Below, one piece after another: positions 1-8,780 of a stretch of DNA of 64,000 bases. Position 1 is the stretch's first letter. The number at the start of each line of letters is the position of its first letter. Origin of the DNA: Mesorhizobium loti R88b (GTDB lineage: Bacteria > Pseudomonadota > Alphaproteobacteria > Rhizobiales > Rhizobiaceae); NCBI RefSeq assembly GCF_013170845.1, contig NZ_CP033367.1, positions 5,023,001 to 5,087,000 on the forward strand, read 5' to 3'. The notes under the pieces were generated by a model, which saw nothing but the letters and a program-made list of their open reading frames with translations, was not told the origin of the DNA and searched no databases. Position numbers and translations under genes: made by a program.

Positions 1-760
1 CGTCGGCCAGTTCGACTTCGGCGGTTTCAGGCTTGGAGCGGATTTCCTTCACCGCGCTGCCCAGCCTGATCGTCATGCCGCGGTCGCGCATCTGGTGGAT
101 GAAATCGTCGACGATCTCGCGGTCGACGAAATCGAGGATGGTGTTGCGCGGCTCGACCAGCGTCACCGGCACGTCGAGCGCGGAAAAGATCGTCGCATAT
201 TCGACACCGATAACGCCGCCGCCGATCACTGTCAGCGTGCGTGGCAACTGGCCGAGTTCCAGCATCTCGTCGCTGTCGAAAACGCGGGTCTTGTCGAAAG
301 GCACATCGCGCGGCCGGTGCGGCCTTGTGCCGACCGCGATCAACGCGTGGGCGAACCCGACTTCGCTGTAGTCGCCGTTGTCGGCCGTTAGGCTAACCTT
401 GTTCGGGCCGATGAATTTTACGGAGGCGCGTGCGCTCTTGACCGTGTTGCGCATGAACTGGTGCTGCAGCACCTCGACCTCATGATCAAGCGTCTTGTGC
501 AGGCGCTCGATCAGGTCGCCGACGGAAATATCCTGCTTGACCCTGTAGCCGCGTCCATAAAAACCGCGCTCGCGCCAGCCCGAGAGATTGAGCACCGTTT
601 CGCGCAGCGTCTTCGACGGAATGGTGCCGGTATGCACCGAGACGCCGCCGAGACGCCGGCCGCGATCGACCACCAGCACCGACTTGCCGAGCTTGGCCGA
701 CTGCACCGCGGCGCGGCGGCCCGAGGGGCCGCTGCCGATGACCAGCATGTCATAGTCCAT
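1..760 (-). CDS. sthA: Soluble NAD(P)+ transhydrogenase (Si-specific), 5' part only
   Basis: Flavoprotein that moves reducing equivalents between NADPH and NAD+ in the cytosol. The window holds about 253 N-terminal codons; the rest lies beyond base 1. The N-terminus carries an FAD-binding Rossmann motif (VIGSGPSGRRAA, about residues 7-18) and a second dinucleotide motif near residue 170 (VIGGGVIGVEYA). The segment GTIPSKTLRE lies where disulfide reductases of this superfamily have their redox cysteine pair; the cysteines are absent, which is the mark of soluble transhydrogenases rather than lipoamide dehydrogenase or glutathione reductase. The ATG at 758-760 opens directly into the FAD motif. 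It is divergent from the RDD gene. Confidence in the family is high; only the C-terminal dimerisation domain is unseen. Confidence 0.9.
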   Translation of the reverse strand, partial: MDYDMLVIGSGPSGRRAAVQSAKLGKSVLVVDRGRRLGGVSVHTGTIPSKTLRETVLNLSGWRERGFYGRGYRVKQDISVGDLIERLHKTLDHEVEVLQHQFMRNTVKSARASVKFIGPNKVSLTADNGDYSEVGFAHALIAVGTRPHRPRDVPFDKTRVFDSDEMLELGQLPRTLTVIGGGVIGVEYATIFSALDVPVTLVEPRNTILDFVDREIVDDFIHQMRDRGMTIRLGSAVKEIRSKPETAEVELAD

Positions 761-973
761 AGTGCCCCGTCCCTCTGCCCCTGAGCGCTTTTGTTGCGCC
801 GCAGCAAGCTAATGCTATCCGCACGGTAAATTCAACCGATTCGGATTGTGTCCCGCGTCGCTCGGGCCTTGCGCCCCGGTGGAGAACCCCGACCTTGATT
901 CCGACACAGGCCTTCACCATTTCAATGTCGAGCGGCCCGCACCCTATGTCGGGCCATGTTACGAGGAAATGAC

Positions 974-1444
974 ATGAACGCGCGCGTTCTCGACGGCGAA
1001 ATCATCAACACCGGGCTTTACGATGTCAGGGCCTATGAAGGCGTGCGCACGCGGCGCATCCTGGCCTTCGTGCTCGATTACGTCATCGTCGGGCTGCTCA
1101 GCGTCGTGTTCGCCATACTGGTGTTCTTCCTCGGGTTTTTGACGCTTGGCCTAGGCTGGATGCTGTACGGCATTCTCGTGCCGGCCGTCGCCATCCTCTA
1201 CATCTGGAACACGCTGGGCGGCGCCGACCAGGCCACTACGGGCATGAAGATGATGGGCATCCGGTTGGACCGGCTCGACGGCAGGCCGATCGACGGACTG
1301 ACGGCGGTCGTCCATTCCGTGCTGTTCTGGGCCGGCAACGTCCTCCTGTCGCCGCTGGTCCTGCTGGTCACCTTGTTCTCCGACCGCAAGCGCACACTGC
1401 ACGACCTTTTGCTCGGCACGGTGGTCAGCCGCACGGGCCGTTAA
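974..1444 (+). CDS. RDD family membrane protein
   Basis: Small inner-membrane protein of 156 residues. RDD proteins are named for conserved Arg and Asp residues and some act in ion or solute exchange, but there is no fixed function. The first helix carries R-x-x-A-x-x-x-D (RRILAFVLDY) and the end has DRKRTLHDLLLGTVV, both typical of the family. About three or four hydrophobic segments are visible. An ATG at 956 is in frame, but the ATG at 974 is preceded by GAGGAA at 963-968 and is preferred. A hairpin follows at 1484-1515. The substrate cannot be told from sequence. Confidence 0.8.
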   Translation: MNARVLDGEIINTGLYDVRAYEGVRTRRILAFVLDYVIVGLLSVVFAILVFFLGFLTLGLGWMLYGILVPAVAILYIWNTLGGADQATTGMKMMGIRLDRLDGRPIDGLTAVVHSVLFWAGNVLLSPLVLLVTLFSDRKRTLHDLLLGTVVSRTGR

Positions 1445-1483
1445 GGGCATTTCTGGGAAGCGTTACCGGCGCATCGGCGCAAA

Positions 1484-1515
1484 TGTGAAGGCGTTCTCCG
1501 GATGACGCCTTCACA
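1484..1515 (+). terminator. Hairpin between RDD gene and bpt
   Basis: Perfect 11-bp inverted repeat, TGTGAAGGCGT at 1484-1494 and ACGCCTTCACA at 1505-1515, with a 10-base loop. A short T run follows some ten bases later (near 1526-1532). It lies 40 bases after the RDD stop codon and is the likely end of that transcript. The T tract is not immediately adjacent, so intrinsic termination is an inference. Confidence 0.5.
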
Positions 1516-1582
1516 ATCCTGTTGAATTTTTCGCTTTCCGCGCCAAAGGTAGAGCGACTCGAAGGAGTGTTTCCAAGGCTCG

Positions 1583-2341
1583 ATGACGCAGCATCCGACC
1601 CAGTCGCCACAGTTCTTCCTGACCGCGCCGTCGCCGTGTCCCTATCTCGACGGCCAGTTCGAGCGCAAGGTGTTCACGCATCTGGTCGGGGACAAGGCGG
1701 CGGAGATGAACGATCTCCTCACGCAAGGCGGCTTCAGGCGTTCGCAGAACATTGCCTACAGGCCGGCCTGCGAGACCTGCCGAGCCTGCGTTTCGGTGCG
1801 CATCCTCGCCCAGGAATTCACCGCCAGCCGCAACATGAAACGCGTGCTGCAGCATAATTCCGACCTCGTCGGCCATATGCACAACGCCGAGCCCTCGACC
1901 GAACAATATTCTCTTTTCCGCAGCTATCTCGATGCCCGCCACCGTCGCGGCGGCATGTCCGACATGACGGTGCTCGACTACGCCATGATGGTTGAGGATA
2001 CGCATGTCGACACCAAGGTGATCGAATACCGGCGGCGCGGGCCTGACACCTTCATCACCGGCAAGGGTCAGGGCGAACTGATCGCGGTGGCGCTCACCGA
2101 CAAGATGGCCGATGGCCTGTCGATGGTCTATTCCTACTTCAATCCCGATTTCGAGGAGCGTTCGCTCGGCACGTTCATGATCCTCGACCACATCGCCCGC
2201 GCCAGGGCGATGGGGCTGCCCCATGTCTACCTCGGCTACTGGGTCAACGGCTCGCGCAAGATGAATTATAAGATGCGCTTCATGCCGCAGGAGCATCTCG
2301 GCCCCAAGGGCTGGGAGCGCTACACCAACGAAGCGGTTTGA
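1583..2341 (+). CDS. bpt: Aspartate/glutamate leucyltransferase Bpt (N-end rule)
   Basis: Transfers leucine from Leu-tRNA to proteins with N-terminal Asp or Glu, marking them for ClpS/ClpAP degradation. The 252-residue length fits the bacterial Bpt family, which resembles eukaryotic Ate1. The N-terminal cysteine signature is present (Cys19 and the cluster CETCRAC with Cys63, Cys66, Cys69), followed by the conserved block around [11 protein letters not shown] and a C-terminal GNAT-like half with [14 protein letters not shown] and [15 protein letters not shown]. The ATG at 1583 gives the usual N-terminus. It appears to be a single gene. Confidence 0.9.
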   Translation: MTQHPTQSPQFFLTAPSPCPYLDGQFERKVFTHLVGDKAAEMNDLLTQGGFRRSQNIAYRPACETCRACVSVRILAQEFTASRNMKRVLQHNSDLVGHMHNAEPSTEQYSLFRSYLDARHRRGGMSDMTVLDYAMMVEDTHVDTKVIEYRRRGPDTFITGKGQGELIAVALTDKMADGLSMVYSYFNPDFEERSLGTFMILDHIARARAMGLPHVYLGYWVNGSRKMNYKMRFMPQEHLGPKGWERYTNEAV

Positions 2342-2475
2342 CGCTGAGTTTTTCCACGATCCGCGCTTAAACTGTTTCAAGGCAGGCGATGCTGGTCTTC
2401 CAGCCGGTTGGCTGGAGAGTGTGTGCTGTCGCACCGGCCAGCCGCCAGCCTGCATTCCATTGCGAAAGTTCCTGC

Positions 2476-3372
2476 ATGTCCTCGCATCACGACCACCAGA
2501 AAGGCCTTCTGCTGACCGCTCTCGGCGGGCTGACGCTGACTGTCGACATCCCGTTGATCCGCCTCGCCGACGGTGGCGCATGGACGATCATGCTGCTGCG
2601 CACCGGCACCACATTCCTCGCCGCCATGGTCATCTGGTCGGTCTGGCGGGCGTTGAGCCGGAACGCCCCACAGCTCATTCCCGGCTGGTCCGGTTTGATC
2701 GTGGCGATCTGCTATGGATTGACCGGGATCACCTTCGTCACCGCCGTCTATCACACCTCGACCGCCGATCTGGTGTTCATCCTCGCCTTCAACACCGTGT
2801 TCGCGGGGTTGCTGTCCTGGATTTTCCTGAAGGAGAAGCCGCAGTTGGTGACCATCATCGCCATGGCGATCATGATCCTCGGCGTGCTGGTGATCGTCGG
2901 CGGGTCGGTCGGCACCGGCAAGCTGTTCGGTGATTTCATGGCGCTTTGCTCGGCCTTCTTCGTTGCCGTGGCCATCACCATCTCGCGCGCCAGCGGCAAG
3001 GACATGGGCTTCACCTCGCTCGTCGGCGTCCTTCTGCCGATGGCCCTGGCAGCCTTCATGGTGTCAGGTGAAGGCTTTCACGTGAACGCGCCTTGGTGGA
3101 TCATCTTCAACGGCGCCGTCATCATGCCGATCTCGTTCTTCTGCCTTGCCGCTGGGCCTAAATACATTTCGGGGCCGGAAGTGGCGATGTTCTACCTGCT
3201 CGAAACCGTGCTGGCGCCAGTCTGGGTGTGGATGATCTTTGCCGAGGCACCGACCCGCAACAGCCTGATCGGCGGCGCGATCCTGATCGTCACGCTGGTC
3301 GCCCATTCGCTCTGGCAGCTGCATGATGGCCGCAAGCGGCGGAGCGACTTCGCGGTGCATCATCCGGTCTGA
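2476..3372 (+). CDS. DMT superfamily (EamA) transporter
   Basis: Inner-membrane transporter of 298 residues with ten predicted helices built from two EamA repeats; such proteins usually export metabolites or amino acids. The first repeat begins LLLTALGGLTLTVDIPLIRLADGGAW and the second around residue 155 (LFGDFMALCSAFFVAVAITISRASG). The end of the last repeat, ETVLAPVWVWMIFAEAPTRNSLIGG, is typical of the family. An upstream ATG at 2389 in frame would add 29 polar residues with no similarity to the fold, so 2476 is chosen. It converges on the AI-2E family gene with a 21-base gap. Substrate unknown. Confidence 0.85.
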   Translation: MSSHHDHQKGLLLTALGGLTLTVDIPLIRLADGGAWTIMLLRTGTTFLAAMVIWSVWRALSRNAPQLIPGWSGLIVAICYGLTGITFVTAVYHTSTADLVFILAFNTVFAGLLSWIFLKEKPQLVTIIAMAIMILGVLVIVGGSVGTGKLFGDFMALCSAFFVAVAITISRASGKDMGFTSLVGVLLPMALAAFMVSGEGFHVNAPWWIIFNGAVIMPISFFCLAAGPKYISGPEVAMFYLLETVLAPVWVWMIFAEAPTRNSLIGGAILIVTLVAHSLWQLHDGRKRRSDFAVHHPV

Positions 3373-3393
3373 GGCGTAGCGCAGGCTCCGAGA

Positions 3394-4608
3394 TCAGGCG
3401 CTGGCCTTCTTCGCCGCGCCAGGTTCCGGCAGGATCTCGATCTGTGGGCCGGCCTCTATCTCGGCCGCCGAGCCGGCGGCAATCTCGTCGCCCAGTTCCA
3501 CCTCGCGCAGCCATTCGCGCCAGATGGCGACCAGCAGCGCCATCAGCACCGGGCCAATGAACAGGCCAAGGAAACCCATGGTCTTGACGCCGCCGATCAG
3601 GCCGAAAAAGGTCGGCAGGAAGGGTAGTTTTATCGGCCCTCCAACAAGCTTCGGGCGCAGTGTCTTGTCGACGATGAACAGTTCGACCGTACCCCATATG
3701 AACAGTGCCAGACCGGCCATGGGCGAGCCGCTGGCGGCGAGATAAATCGAGACCAGGGTGAAGGACAGCGGTGCGCCGCCGGGGATGAGCGCCATGACGC
3801 CAGTCAGGGCACCGAGCGTCACCGGCGACGGCACGCCGGCCAGCCAGTAGGCTATGCCCAGCACCAGCCCTTCGCCGATGGCGATGACGGTCATGCCGGT
3901 CACCGTCGAGGAGATCGTCGCCGGCACGACGCGCGAAATCCGCTCCCATCTCGTCGGCAGGATGCGCTCACCGAGTCGGTCGATCTGGCCGGCAAAATGC
4001 TCGCCATCGCGATAGGCGAAGAACAGGGCGATCATCATGAACAGCAAGGTGAGCAGCAGTCCGAACGCACTGCCGCCGGCGGCAAGGGCACCACGATAGA
4101 TGCTGCCGATATTGGCGCCGCTGACCAGCTGGATCAGTTCACCGATGCCTCCGGGATGGCCGAGATTGGTCGTCCATTGCTCGTTGAGCCAGTCGCCCAC
4201 GACAGGCAGTGTGGCGATCCAGTGCGGCGTCACGGCACCATGCCGGTTGGTCTCGATGGCCCAGCCGACCCACTCGCGCACCTCGTTGATGGCATAGGTG
4301 CCGGCGAGCGCGATCGGTATCACCAGGAAGGCGAGGATGAAGATAATGGCCAGGGTGGCGGCAATGGTACGGTTGCCGCCGACACCGGCAAGCAGCCGCC
4401 AATAGAGCGGCCAGCTGGCGAAAGCGATGACCAGTGCTGCCAGCACCGGGAACAGGAAGCCGTGGAAGAAATAGACGCCGGCGGCGACGATCAGCACCAG
4501 CAGCCAGCGCGCCGCCGAAATCGGCGGAATGACAGCCGACCCCAATGGCGTCGACAGGCCGAACAGGCGCTGCTGACGTTCCGGCTTCTGGATCTTGGTT
4601 TCCTTCAA
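3394..4608 (-). CDS. AI-2E family (PerM/TqsA-like) permease
   Basis: Polytopic inner-membrane protein of 404 residues. The family includes TqsA (autoinducer-2 export) and Na+/H+ antiporters, so the substrate is open. Hydrophobic helices run from residue about 25, and the C-terminal block with VPSPVTLGALTGVMALIPGGAPL and GPIKLPFLPTFFGLIGGVKTMGFLGLFIGPVL is the conserved family core. No ATG fits: the upstream ATG at 5010 would run through the repeat element and into parC. A TTG at 4606-4608 has a good ribosome site (GGGAAAGG, about 7 bases upstream) and is proposed as the start; a GTG at 4627-4629 is an alternative. The C-terminus is acidic and Ala/Pro rich. Confidence 0.75.
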   Translation of the reverse strand: MKETKIQKPERQQRLFGLSTPLGSAVIPPISAARWLLVLIVAAGVYFFHGFLFPVLAALVIAFASWPLYWRLLAGVGGNRTIAATLAIIFILAFLVIPIALAGTYAINEVREWVGWAIETNRHGAVTPHWIATLPVVGDWLNEQWTTNLGHPGGIGELIQLVSGANIGSIYRGALAAGGSAFGLLLTLLFMMIALFFAYRDGEHFAGQIDRLGERILPTRWERISRVVPATISSTVTGMTVIAIGEGLVLGIAYWLAGVPSPVTLGALTGVMALIPGGAPLSFTLVSIYLAASGSPMAGLALFIWGTVELFIVDKTLRPKLVGGPIKLPFLPTFFGLIGGVKTMGFLGLFIGPVLMALLVAIWREWLREVELGDEIAAGSAAEIEAGPQIEILPEPGAAKKASA

Positions 4609-4699
4609 ACGCCGGCCTTTCCCAAACACCTTCCCGCTTATGCACTGATATAGTGCAGCAATCGTGACGATAGTCCAAATGGTGAAGATGAAGTTGCCA

Positions 4700-4876
4700 A
4701 TCTCCCCCCTCGTGGGGGAGATGTCCGGCAGGACAGAGGGGGCGTGAAGGATCGCCGGCGTTGGTATTTTGCGACCAAGAACCGAGACAAGTGTAGCGAG
4801 CCATGACGATTTGATACGCAGGCGGGACAGCGCCCCCCTCTGGCCTGCCTGCCATCTCCCCCACGAGGGGGGAGAT
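4700..4876. repeat. Inverted pair of about 44-bp G/C-run palindromic repeats
   Basis: The segment 4700-4743 and the segment 4831-4876 are near-complete inverted copies. Each holds a CTCCCCC...GGGGGAG palindrome (4702-4720 and 4856-4873) plus an arm reading TGTCCGGCAGGACAGAGGG on the left and its altered complement on the right. About 87 bases separate them. Palindromic intergenic repeats with CTCCCCC/GGGGGAG cores are common in rhizobial genomes. The element fills the space between the permease start and the parC stop, and may fold as a transcript-end structure or be a miniature mobile repeat. Confidence 0.75.
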
Positions 4877-4883
4877 CGCAACA

Positions 4884-7136
4884 TCACCCAAACTTGCCCG
4901 TCCTCGGGAACCCCTTCGGCACCATGCGCCCTGCCGATGCCCTGGCGCCGATCCATTCGGCCAGTTCCTCGCGCGACCTTGTGAAGGTGCGGTCGGCCGA
5001 ATCCTGCCAAGACAGGCCCGTCTCCAGCGTAAACGGCTTGATGTCGAGCAGACCGCCATCCTTGTATTTCTGCAGCCGCACACCCTTGCCTCGTCCCATC
5101 TCGGGGATTTCGGAGAGCGCGAACACCAGCATCTTGCGGTTCTCGCCGACGATTGCGAGATGATCGCCGGTAACCGGGATGCAGCGCTTGGCCTCGTCGG
5201 GCGCCTTGACGTTCATCACCTGCTTGCCCTTGCGGGTGTTGGCGACCACTTCCTCTTCGGGCACGATAAAGCCGTTGGCTTCATGCGAGGCAAGCAACAG
5301 CTTGCGCTTCGGGTCGTGAATAAAAGCGGTGACGATGTCCTGGTCATTATCCATGTCGACGATGATGCGGATCGGCTCGCCGTGGCCGCGCCCGCCCGGC
5401 AGCCGATCAGCACCGATGGTGTAGAACTTGCCGCCGGTGGTGAAGACCAGCACCTTGTCGGTGGTCTGGGCGTGGAAGGCGAGCTTGAGGCTATCGCCCT
5501 CCTTGAAGGTCAAGGTCGAATAATCGGTAAGGTGGCCTTTCATCGCCCGCAGCCAGCCCTTTTCCGAGACGACCACGGTGACCGGCTCACGCTCGATCAT
5601 GGCGTGGGCGATGTCGGTCAGATCGTGCTCGGGCGCGTCGGCAAACAGCGTGCGGCGCTTGCCGATTTCGGTTTCCGGTCCGTATTTCTCGCGAACATTG
5701 GCGACCTCCCACTTGATGGTCGCCCATTGCTTGTCGTTCGAGGCAAGCAACGCCTCGATCTGCTTCTTCTCGGCACTCAAGCCGTCGAACTCGGTGCGGA
5801 TCTCGAATTCCTCAAGCTTGCGCAGAGCGCGCAGGCGCATGTTGAGGATGGCTTCGGCCTGAGTATCGGTCAGCGACCAACGCGCCATCATCACTTGCTT
5901 GGGCTCATCCTCCTCGCGGATAATGCGGATAACCTCATCAATGTTCAGGTACGCGATCAAATAGCCGGCGAGTATCTCCAGGCGCCGTTCGATTTCACCG
6001 AGCCGATGTTTCGAGCGGCGGACGAGCACCTCACGGCGGTGCTCCAGCCATTCCTTCAGCACGCCTTTCAGCGACAGGACGTTGGGCACCTTGCCCCGCG
6101 ACAGCACATTCATGTTCAGCGGGAAGCGGCTTTCGAGCTCGGTCAGCTTGAACAGCGATTCCATCAGGATGCCCGGATCGACCGAGCGGCTCTTCGGCAC
6201 CAGCACGACGCGAATGTCCTCGGCGCTCTCGTCGCGGATATCCTCCAGCAACGGCAGTTTTCGGGCGATTAGCAGCTCGGCGATCTTTTCGATCAGCCGG
6301 GCCTTCTGCACGCCGTAAGGAATTTCGGTGACGACGATGTTCCAGGTGCCCCTGCCCTGGTCTTCCTGACCCCATTTCGCCCGCACGCGAAAACCGCCAC
6401 GGCCGGTCTCATAAGCTTCGAGGATCGAGGCGCGGCTGTCGATGATGATGCCGCCGGTCGGGAAATCAGGCCCTTGGACAAAGTCCATCAGTTTCGTCAC
6501 CGGCGCGTCCGGATGCTCGATCAGATGAAGCGCGGCGTCGCAAAGCTCCGCTGCATTGTGCGGCGGGATCGAGGTCGCCATGCCGACAGCGATTCCCGAT
6601 GATCCATTGGCAAGCAGGTTCGGGAAAGCGCCGGGCAGCACGACCGGCTCTTCGTCTTCCTCATTGTAGGTTGCGCGAAAATCGACCGCATCCTCGGTGA
6701 TGCCTTCGAGAAGCAGCGTCGACACCTCGGTCATGCGCGCTTCGGTGTAACGCATGGCGGCCGCGTTATCGCCGTCGATGTTGCCGAAATTGCCTTGCCC
6801 GTCGACCAGGGGGTAACGCATCGAAAAACTCTGCGCCAACCGCACCAGCGCATCATAGATCGACTGGTCGCCATGCGGGTGGAACTTGCCCATCACCTCG
6901 CCGACGATACGGGCACATTTGGCGAAGCCCTGGTCGGGGTTGAGGCGCAGCAGGCGCATGGCATGCATGATACGGCGATGGACCGGCTTCAGCCCGTCGC
7001 GAACATCCGGCAGCGCCCTGTGCATGATGGTCGACAGCGCATAGGCAAGATAGCGCTCTTCCAGCGCCTTCTTCAGATCGATCGGTTCGATGTGATCACC
7101 GCCGCCATCTTGAGGCGGCAAAACCCTTTTTGCCAT
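4884..7136 (-). CDS. parC: DNA topoisomerase IV subunit A
   Basis: Breakage-reunion subunit of topoisomerase IV, which decatenates replicated chromosomes with ParE. The 750 residues include the N-terminal GyrA/ParC fold ([31 protein letters not shown] split over residues 26-55), the HPHGD motif at 86-90 and the active-site Tyr130 in [10 protein letters not shown]. The C-terminus lacks a clear GyrA box and has degenerate beta-pinwheel blades, fitting ParC rather than GyrA. At the position of E. coli ParC Ser80, a quinolone contact, the residue is Gln91, while the Glu84 equivalent is Asp95. The stop is only 8 bases from the palindromic repeat. Confidence 0.93.
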   Translation of the reverse strand: MAKRVLPPQDGGGDHIEPIDLKKALEERYLAYALSTIMHRALPDVRDGLKPVHRRIMHAMRLLRLNPDQGFAKCARIVGEVMGKFHPHGDQSIYDALVRLAQSFSMRYPLVDGQGNFGNIDGDNAAAMRYTEARMTEVSTLLLEGITEDAVDFRATYNEEDEEPVVLPGAFPNLLANGSSGIAVGMATSIPPHNAAELCDAALHLIEHPDAPVTKLMDFVQGPDFPTGGIIIDSRASILEAYETGRGGFRVRAKWGQEDQGRGTWNIVVTEIPYGVQKARLIEKIAELLIARKLPLLEDIRDESAEDIRVVLVPKSRSVDPGILMESLFKLTELESRFPLNMNVLSRGKVPNVLSLKGVLKEWLEHRREVLVRRSKHRLGEIERRLEILAGYLIAYLNIDEVIRIIREEDEPKQVMMARWSLTDTQAEAILNMRLRALRKLEEFEIRTEFDGLSAEKKQIEALLASNDKQWATIKWEVANVREKYGPETEIGKRRTLFADAPEHDLTDIAHAMIEREPVTVVVSEKGWLRAMKGHLTDYSTLTFKEGDSLKLAFHAQTTDKVLVFTTGGKFYTIGADRLPGGRGHGEPIRIIVDMDNDQDIVTAFIHDPKRKLLLASHEANGFIVPEEEVVANTRKGKQVMNVKAPDEAKRCIPVTGDHLAIVGENRKMLVFALSEIPEMGRGKGVRLQKYKDGGLLDIKPFTLETGLSWQDSADRTFTRSREELAEWIGARASAGRMVPKGFPRTGKFG

Positions 7137-7472
7137 GGGCTGGGACTAGCCGAGCGGGTGATTCGCGGCAAGAGGCGCGCACCGGACCAGTCGACTTGCG
7201 CGCGTTTGTGCAACATGAAACCGCAAGTCGAGCTTGCCGGCCAACATCAATCTGTTACACGCCGCATCTATTGCGAAGCGCGACAACGCTTGACGGCCCG
7301 ATCTTCATGCCAGATTCACTGCATTCTCCGATGGCGTTCGGATCAGGTTTGCCTTTCGCCGTGATTTTTGACCATTGTGCGGGAAATGCCTTTTTCCCGT
7401 CCAGTTCGTCACGGAATGGTGAAAGCGCGAAGAATTGAAAAACAATTTCAGGACTCTCTCAGGGAACTCGCG
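7137..7472. other. Divergent intergenic region, parC and secreted protein
   Basis: 336 bases between two divergent starts. It must hold both promoters. I see no RNA gene, no repeat and no convincing -35/-10 pair. The only clear element is the ribosome site AGGGAA at 7461-7466 of the gene that follows. Confidence 0.5.
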
Positions 7473-8663
7473 ATGACAATCAAACGCTCAACTCTCCGGA
7501 AATTCGCTCTTTCGACCTTCTTGTTTACATTGCCGCTGAATGCGGCCCTTGCCCAGGACGCGGCGGTTGCCGACCGTCTCAAGGCGGCGCTGGCTGCCCA
7601 GGGCGTCGACATTTCCTGGACCGGCGTAACCGGCGATAACACCAGCATGGTGCTGCAGGGCGTTGCCATCAAGCCGGCGGCGGAAAAGGAATCCCTCACC
7701 ATCGGCGACGTCAAGCTCGAGAACGTCACCGCGGCCAATGGCGGTTTTGAGATCGGCACCGTCTCGACCTCGGCCTTCGAACACAGCAAGGACGGCGTCA
7801 CCCTCGATCTCAGCCCCTTCGTCATCCACGACATGACGGTTCCGGCCGATGGCGCCACCGGCCCACTCGGTGCGCTGATGATCTACAAGTCGGCCGAACT
7901 CTCGAACATGACGGTCAAGGTCGCCGACAAGACCGCCTTCTCGATGGACGGGCTTGCCATCAAGATCACACCGCCCGCGGACGGCAAGGCGATGGAGTTC
8001 ACCGGCACCACGGAAAAGTTCAATGCCGACCTGACGCTGGTCGACGATCCCAAGTCGAAGGAAGTCATCGACGCGCTCGGCTACCAGAACATCGCGGGCA
8101 ATTTCGAGATAGCCGGCACCTGGCAGCCGACGGATGGCAAGATGGAGCTGTCGAAGTACGACATCTCGGTCGAGAATGCCGGCACGCTCGGCATGACCTT
8201 CGACCTCGGCGGCTACACGATGGACTTCGTCAAGTCGCTGCAGGACATGCAGAAGAAGATGGCCGCTCAGCCGGAAGGCGCCGACAATTCGGCACAAGGC
8301 ATGGCCATGCTCGGCCTGCTGCAGCAGCTGTCGTTCAACAGCGCCTCGATCCGCTTCGACGACGATTCGCTGACCGGCAAGGTGCTGGAATATGTCGGCA
8401 AGCAGCAAGGCATGTCGGCCAAGGACATCGCCAACCAGGCCAAGGCGATCGTGCCCTTCGGCATGGCGCAGCTCAACAATCCGGAGCTGACGGCGCAGGT
8501 GACCGCGGCGGTCAGCAAGTATCTCGACGATCCGAAGAGCCTCGAAATCTCGGCCGAACCGCCGGCAGCGGTGCCGTTCGCGCTGATCATGGCGGGAGCC
8601 ATGTCCAACCCGCTCGACCTGCCCAAGACGCTCGGCGTCAGCGTCAAGGCTAACGAGGACTGA
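7473..8663 (+). CDS. Secreted protein of unknown function
   Basis: I do not recognise a named family. The 396-residue product has a clear Sec signal peptide (charged KRSTLRK, hydrophobic core, cleavage near ALAQ|DAA at about residue 25), so it is periplasmic or exported. The mature part is acidic, free of cysteine as far as I can read, and dominated by beta-like segments such as GVAIKPAAEKESLTIGDVKL and ENAGTLGMTFDLGGYTMDF, reminiscent of periplasmic lipid-binding or AsmA/DUF945-like beta proteins; this likeness is only impressionistic. The ATG at 7473 with AGGGAA upstream is chosen over an in-frame ATG at 7368 because it gives the signal peptide. A strong terminator follows. Confidence 0.75.
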   Translation: MTIKRSTLRKFALSTFLFTLPLNAALAQDAAVADRLKAALAAQGVDISWTGVTGDNTSMVLQGVAIKPAAEKESLTIGDVKLENVTAANGGFEIGTVSTSAFEHSKDGVTLDLSPFVIHDMTVPADGATGPLGALMIYKSAELSNMTVKVADKTAFSMDGLAIKITPPADGKAMEFTGTTEKFNADLTLVDDPKSKEVIDALGYQNIAGNFEIAGTWQPTDGKMELSKYDISVENAGTLGMTFDLGGYTMDFVKSLQDMQKKMAAQPEGADNSAQGMAMLGLLQQLSFNSASIRFDDDSLTGKVLEYVGKQQGMSAKDIANQAKAIVPFGMAQLNNPELTAQVTAAVSKYLDDPKSLEISAEPPAAVPFALIMAGAMSNPLDLPKTLGVSVKANED

Positions 8664-8685
8664 TCGAAGCGGCCTCAGTTCAAGC

Positions 8686-8715
8686 AAAAGCCTGGCAGCG
8701 ATGCCGGGCTTTTTT
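8686..8715 (+). terminator. Rho-independent terminator after secreted protein
   Basis: AAAAGCC-T-GGC, a six-base loop AGCGAT, then GCC-G-GGCTTTTTT. This is a GC stem with one T-G pair followed by a T run, placed 23 bases after the stop codon at 8663. The A run on the left makes it partly bidirectional, so it may also serve the aspS transcript arriving from the right. Confidence 0.85.
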
Positions 8716-8780
8716 GTTGGATTATCGAATCGAAAGAATCGGTTCGGACGGTTGCTAGAAGTGCCGTCCGAAGCTCGCGA

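Noticed and set aside
1511..2581. 356-codon open frame on the minus strand
   Set aside because: Antisense to bpt, which carries the full family signature.
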